Source of the DNA: Paenibacillus_F chitinolyticus_A
Lineage (GTDB): Bacteria > Bacillota > Bacilli > Paenibacillales > NBRC-103111
Reading direction: 5' to 3'
Assembly (NCBI RefSeq): GCF_045038035.1
Contig: NZ_CP173427.1
Coordinates: 2,790,001 to 2,854,000 of the forward strand
Length of the DNA stretch: 64,000 bases
Shown: positions 59,668 through 64,000 of the stretch, piece by piece
Layout: each line of letters starts with the position of its first letter
Numbering within the stretch: the stretch's first letter is position 1
The notes under the pieces: model-generated
Databases searched by the model: none
Seen by the model: the letters and a program-made list of their open reading frames with translations, nothing else
Told to the model about the DNA's origin: nothing
Translations under genes and position numbers: made by a program

Positions 59668-62268
59668 ATGAGTTCTTTGGTTCTCGGTTTTCAGGAAATG
59701 GAAAAAACGCAGCTCATGCTTGTTGGCGGAAAAGGGTTAAATTTAGGGGAATTATCAAAGATGGAAGGAATACAAGTACCCGAAGGATTTTGTGTCACAA
59801 CAGCGGGGTATCGAAAAGCCATCGAGGAAAACGAAACCTACCATGCGTTGCTCAATCGACTAACCATGCTCAAAGTAGAAGATCGAAATCAAATTGGTGA
59901 AATCAGCAGGAAGATTCGACAAATCATTATGGAAGTCGACATTCCTTCCGATGTTGCGAAAGCAGTGACTCGCTATCTCTCCCGGTTTGGCAATGAACAT
60001 GCTTATGCCGTGCGTTCTAGTGCGACTGCCGAAGATTTGCCGCATGCTTCCTTTGCCGGTCAACAAGACACTTATTTAAATATCATCGGCGTCGATGCCA
60101 TCTTGCGGCATATCAGCAAATGCTGGGCTTCCCTTTTTACGGATCGCGCGGTAATCTACCGTATGCAAAATGGATTTGACCACAGTCAAGTTTATTTATC
60201 CGTTGTCGTTCAAAGAATGGTTTTTCCGCAGGCTTCAGGGATTTTATTTACCGCCGATCCGATTACATCTAAGCGAAAGCTGCTATCCATCGATGCCGGG
60301 TTTGGACTTGGAGAAGCATTGGTCTCCGGCTTGGTCTCTGCCGATTGTTATAAAGTACAGGAAGGGGAAGTCGTCAGCAAGAGGATCGCAACCAAAAAAT
60401 TGGCTATCTATGGACGGAAAGAAGGCGGAACAGAGACCGTGCAGCTCGATCCCGATCGGCAAAAAACTCCAACACTTACTGAACAACAAATTTTACAGCT
60501 GGCACGCATCGGCAGACGGATCGAAGCTTATTTTGGCCAGCCGCAAGATATCGAATGGTGTTTGGCCCACGATACCTTCTATATTGTCCAGAGTCGTCCG
60601 ATCACGACTTTGTATCCTATCCCTGAAGCAGACGATCAAGAAAATCGCGTCTATCTATCTGTCGGTCATCAACAAATGATGACTGATCCCATGAAGCCGC
60701 TGGGATTGTCTTTTTTCCTGTTAACGACTCCCGCACTCATGCGTATTGCCGGTGGAAGGTTGTTTGTCGATTGCACAGATTTGCTGGCTTCACCCGCACG
60801 CAGAGAAGTGTTCTTAAAGACCATGGGAGAACACGATCCGCTTCTAAAAGACGCGATCATGACCCTAGTAGAGCGAGAAGGTTTTATAAAACCGTTACCG
60901 GATGATAACAAAGCACCGAGTCCCGGAAGAAGCCATACAGAGATGCCGGCACAAATCGGAAACGATCCGACAATCGTATCGGATTTGATTAAGCGTAGTC
61001 AAACATCGATAGAAGAGTTAAAACACAACATCCAAACGAAATCAGGATCAGCTTTATTTGATTTTATTCTGGAAGATATCCAGCAATTAAAGAAGATCTT
61101 ATTTGACCCGCAAAGCTCGCGTGTGTTTATGGCTGCTATGAACGCCTCATCGTGGATCAATGAAAACATAAACGAGTGGTTGGGTGAGAAAAACGCGGCA
61201 GACACGCTTTCTCAATCTGTACCGGGCAATATTACTTCGGAAATGGGTCTGGCGCTAATGGATGTCGCGGATGTGATTCGTCCTTATCCGGAAGTCATCG
61301 ATTATTTGCAGCATGTAAAAAAGGATAACTTTTTGGATGAGTTGGTTAAGTTGGATGGGGGACAGGAAGCCCGAGACGCTATCTATGCTTATCTCGATAA
61401 ATACGGAATGCGATGTGCCGGAGAAATCGATATAACTCGAACTCGATGGAGCGAAAAACCAACTACACTTATCCCCATAATTCTTGGTAATATCAAAAAC
61501 TTTGAGCCTGATGCCGGCAATCGGAAATTTGAACAAGGGCGGCAGGAAGCTTTGAAAAAAGAACAAGAGTTATTGGATCGATTGAAGCAATTACCGGATG
61601 GGGAACAAAAAGCCAAAGAAACAAAACGAATGATCGACCTAGTCCGGAATTTCATCGGTTACCGGGAATATCCGAAATACGGCATGATTAGCCGCTACTT
61701 CGTTTATAAGCAGGCTTTACTGAAAGAAGCCGAGCAGCTCGTACAAGCGGGCGTTATTCAAGATAAAGAAGATATATACGATCTCACTTTTGAAGAACTT
61801 CGCGAAGTCGTACGCACTCACACACTGGATCGCCGGATCATCGGCAAACGAAAAGACGCGTACAAATTATATGAAAAACTAACGCCACCGCGTGTTATCA
61901 CGTCTGATGGCGAAATCGTTACAGGGGAGTACAAACGAGAAAATCTCCCGGCCGAAGCTATTGCAGGTCTGCCCGTTTCTTCCGGAGTTATAGAAGGACG
62001 AGCACGTGTCATCCTAAACATGGAAGATGCCGATCTGGAAGATGGAGATATATTAGTCACCGCCTTTACTGACCCGAGCTGGACACCCTTGTTTGTATCC
62101 ATCAAAGGCCTGGTCACCGAAGTCGGCGGACTGATGACCCACGGAGCGGTTATCGCGCGTGAGTATGGCTTGCCGGCAGTTGTCGGAGTGGAAAATGCCG
62201 TCAAACGGATCAAAGATGGACAACGAATTCGCGTGCATGGAACTGAAGGGTATATCGAAATATTGTAA
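59668..62268 (+). CDS. rph: Rifamycin phosphotransferase (RPH) family protein
   Basis: The 866-aa phosphoenolpyruvate-synthase-like enzyme has an N-terminal ATP-grasp domain (KGLNLGELSKM, YAVRSSATAEDLP, GILFTADPIT), a central substrate domain and a C-terminal swivel domain with phosphorylated His825 in GGLMTHGAVIAREYGLPAVV. Length and the His825 position match the Listeria and Bacillus RPH type, which transfers the beta-phosphate of ATP to rifampicin. Some homologues may act on other substrates, so resistance is likely but not certain. GGGGAGAT precedes ATG 59668. Confidence 0.88.
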   Translation: MSSLVLGFQEMEKTQLMLVGGKGLNLGELSKMEGIQVPEGFCVTTAGYRKAIEENETYHALLNRLTMLKVEDRNQIGEISRKIRQIIMEVDIPSDVAKAVTRYLSRFGNEHAYAVRSSATAEDLPHASFAGQQDTYLNIIGVDAILRHISKCWASLFTDRAVIYRMQNGFDHSQVYLSVVVQRMVFPQASGILFTADPITSKRKLLSIDAGFGLGEALVSGLVSADCYKVQEGEVVSKRIATKKLAIYGRKEGGTETVQLDPDRQKTPTLTEQQILQLARIGRRIEAYFGQPQDIEWCLAHDTFYIVQSRPITTLYPIPEADDQENRVYLSVGHQQMMTDPMKPLGLSFFLLTTPALMRIAGGRLFVDCTDLLASPARREVFLKTMGEHDPLLKDAIMTLVEREGFIKPLPDDNKAPSPGRSHTEMPAQIGNDPTIVSDLIKRSQTSIEELKHNIQTKSGSALFDFILEDIQQLKKILFDPQSSRVFMAAMNASSWINENINEWLGEKNAADTLSQSVPGNITSEMGLALMDVADVIRPYPEVIDYLQHVKKDNFLDELVKLDGGQEARDAIYAYLDKYGMRCAGEIDITRTRWSEKPTTLIPIILGNIKNFEPDAGNRKFEQGRQEALKKEQELLDRLKQLPDGEQKAKETKRMIDLVRNFIGYREYPKYGMISRYFVYKQALLKEAEQLVQAGVIQDKEDIYDLTFEELREVVRTHTLDRRIIGKRKDAYKLYEKLTPPRVITSDGEIVTGEYKRENLPAEAIAGLPVSSGVIEGRARVILNMEDADLEDGDILVTAFTDPSWTPLFVSIKGLVTEVGGLMTHGAVIAREYGLPAVVGVENAVKRIKDGQRIRVHGTEGYIEIL

Positions 62269-62384
62269 TCATTGCCGATCGCCAAACACCTGTCCGGATT
62301 ATGGTGAGGGCAGCCTGTGATAACTTGAACTCTGAGCCTCGCCGTACGGTGAGGGCGTGAATCTCTTCCGATTCGCGCGTATGC

Positions 62385-62421
62385 AAACAGCCTTGGCCGA
62401 CTAATGGCCAAGGCTGTTTTT
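62385..62421 (+). terminator. Intrinsic terminator of the rph-like gene
   Basis: AAACAGCCTTGGCC / GGCCAAGGCTGTTT, a 14-bp perfect stem with a 7-nt loop and TT. It also lies beyond the stop of the convergent permease gene. Confidence 0.85.
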
Positions 62422-62463
62422 GCAGATTATGCCAAGCCGTTACCGGGACTAAGGCGGCCTAAA

Positions 62464-64000
62464 CTATTCTATGCTTTTCAAGGATTCAATCATATTAATT
62501 TGGGATACTTTCCGCTGAAGCAGTAAGTTAGAGAGAATGGTGAGTAAGAATGCGGCAGCAACGGCAGCCGAAATGACGAACGTGTTTAATTGATCCGGGA
62601 TTTGCTGATGGGTACTTGATAGTGCCTTTACAACAAGTGAATACACATAGCCGCTGATCGGCAGCGCTAGGAGCACCGCAAAGGTAGTGAGTATAAGGTT
62701 TTCAAAAAAGATCAGCCGGTTTATTTTGTTTTTTTGGTAGCCTAATACCTTCAGGGTTGCCAGCTCGCGGTTTCTTTCGTAAATGTTTATGGACGTTATC
62801 GTATAGAGGGCTCCAAAAGAAAGCAGGACCGCACAAATGAGAAACATGATGAATACAAAGCTGTTTTGTTTCAAAATATATTGAGCCGATTTCTTCAGAT
62901 CATTCTTATCTGTAAGGGTATCTACATGTGGATCTTGTTCAAAGTAGTGACGAACGCTTGCAAGCTCTGCAGGGCCGGCGGCTTCAATTAAAAGCGAGGC
63001 CGGGCTGTAATCAATGCCAAAACTCTTAAGATAAGCCGGTGTGATGTAAAACGATGGGTTGGAGTACTGGGTAGATATTTGTGAAACCTTCATAGTGACA
63101 GACTTATTTTTCAGCTCAGGGGCTGCGAACTTTATTTCGATCCGGTCCCCTTCTGCAATTCGATGTTTGTCGGCGTAAGATTTGGGTACCAACACACCGC
63201 CTTCTTCCAATGAAATCCTGTTCTCCTTATCGTCAAAGAAATGAAGGAGACGGTTATCTTTTTCAGTCACTGCCAGAGTGGCATTCTCATGCGCATCGCC
63301 TTTGATGAATTCAACGGGGAGGGTGGCTAACCTATACCTGTTTTTAATGCCGGCGGGCAGTTCTGACGGATCGGGGGTTGGTCCCACCGTATAATCCACT
63401 CTTAAATCATAGGTATACACATGTTCAGTTTGATCAGCTACTTTCTGCAAGGCGGTCTGAGTGCCGAAAGCAGTGATCAACAAAACCGTGCTTACAACAA
63501 CGCCGGCCGAGCTCGCCAAAGCCTTTTGTTTATTTAACCCTATATTTCGGAAAATGAGTTTGTAGCTGTAGGGAATACGGCTCCAGATCCCCGGAATTCT
63601 TTCGATGATCAGCTTGTTCATTTTCTTGGGGGGTTTAGGGCGCATGGCCTGAGCCGCTCGTTCTTTTAATACGGCTCTTCCGCTTAAATAACAGGATAAG
63701 CTCCCGAAAGCACTGGAGAAAATGATGGGAGGAATAAGGGTTACTAAGGAAAGCGAGAATGTAATATCAGGCAGGGAGTAGGCTCTGGCGTTCGACGCTC
63801 TTACTAAGGGAATGAATACAGCAGCGGCAGCGGCGCAGCCCAGGATGGAGCCTATGATGCCGACCAGTATGGGGTATCCCGTGTAATGAAGCAGGATGCT
63901 TCTGTTTTTTACGCCCAAAGCCTTCATTATACCCACTTGATTTCTTTGAGAATCTATCATCCTCGACATAATCAGAAACACGATAATCGCCTCAATCACA
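62464..64000 (-). CDS. FtsX-family ABC transporter permease, C-terminal part (5' truncated by window)
   Basis: At least 511 residues. The sequence begins within a first FtsX domain (MIDSQRNQVGIMKALGVKNRS, then a two-helix hairpin). A second segment follows with a helix near VVVSTVLLITAFGTQ, an extracytoplasmic domain of about 200 aa, and a final FtsX domain (NRELATLKVLGYQKNKINR plus three helices). Large two-FtsX permeases work with an ATPase encoded nearby, outside this window. The frame remains open to the window edge. Confidence 0.85.
   Translation of the reverse strand, partial: VIEAIIVFLIMSRMIDSQRNQVGIMKALGVKNRSILLHYTGYPILVGIIGSILGCAAAAAVFIPLVRASNARAYSLPDITFSLSLVTLIPPIIFSSAFGSLSCYLSGRAVLKERAAQAMRPKPPKKMNKLIIERIPGIWSRIPYSYKLIFRNIGLNKQKALASSAGVVVSTVLLITAFGTQTALQKVADQTEHVYTYDLRVDYTVGPTPDPSELPAGIKNRYRLATLPVEFIKGDAHENATLAVTEKDNRLLHFFDDKENRISLEEGGVLVPKSYADKHRIAEGDRIEIKFAAPELKNKSVTMKVSQISTQYSNPSFYITPAYLKSFGIDYSPASLLIEAAGPAELASVRHYFEQDPHVDTLTDKNDLKKSAQYILKQNSFVFIMFLICAVLLSFGALYTITSINIYERNRELATLKVLGYQKNKINRLIFFENLILTTFAVLLALPISGYVYSLVVKALSSTHQQIPDQLNTFVISAAVAAAFLLTILSNLLLQRKVSQINMIESLKSIE

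Overview
The window reads as a low-to-mid GC Gram-positive chromosome, most likely a spore-forming member of the Bacillales close to Paenibacillus or Brevibacillus. The evidence is strong GGAGG ribosome-binding sites, many TTG and GTG starts, intrinsic terminators after most units, and a DdlR-like MocR regulator next to ddl. A 28-repeat DUF11 surface-type protein, an Rph-type rifamycin phosphotransferase and a mother-cell-like promoter fit the same picture. The species assignment is inference; no rRNA or tRNA gene was seen.

Layout. 1-7.5 kb: the end of a sensor kinase, two tandem alpha/beta hydrolases, a secreted CBM/TIM-barrel-like protein, a YgjP-type metallopeptidase, an ArsR repressor with its palindrome, a gene remnant and a GNAT acetyltransferase. 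7.7-19.9 kb: a compact biosynthetic locus. A chorismate-lyase-like gene is divergent from an overlapping operon of GT2, ACP, ketosynthase, chain-length-factor-like protein, AMP-ligase, second ACP, FabZ-type dehydratase, GT1, papain-like protein, ABC exporter and a second GT2. It looks like an aryl-polyene-type type II polyketide pathway primed by 4-hydroxybenzoate, whose product is probably glycosylated and exported. 20-22.3 kb: TetR repressor and a dihydrolipoyl-dehydrogenase-like flavoenzyme sharing three copies of an operator-like motif. 22.7-24.7 kb: a MutS2-like ATPase without an Smr domain. 24.9-27.7 kb: an overlapping AAA ATPase/HNH nuclease pair resembling Septu-type phage defence.

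28-36 kb: small regulatory and resistance units: RidA/HxlR, ArsR plus an AHSA1 protein, a short UvrA-like ABC protein, a CPBP protease, an erythromycin-esterase-like lipoprotein and a flavin-reductase-like protein. 36-43.6 kb: PLP-related genes, namely YggS, a BenE-type transporter and a MocR regulator, then a second MocR regulator (DdlR-like), D-Ala-D-Ala ligase and an aminotransferase. 43.7-59.3 kb: a surface-type region with a small beta-rich protein, an Asp-box beta-propeller, a sulfatase and an 11.8-kb gene with 28 DUF11 repeats in 14 alternating pairs. 59.6-64 kb: rifamycin phosphotransferase and the C-terminal part of an FtsX-family permease cut by the window edge.

The best candidates for under-described biology are the aryl-polyene-like glycoconjugate cluster, with its two GT2 proteins that carry a degenerate methyltransferase-like C-terminal domain, and the giant DUF11 protein, which has no visible secretion or anchoring signal and a Lys/Asn pattern suggestive of isopeptide cross-links.
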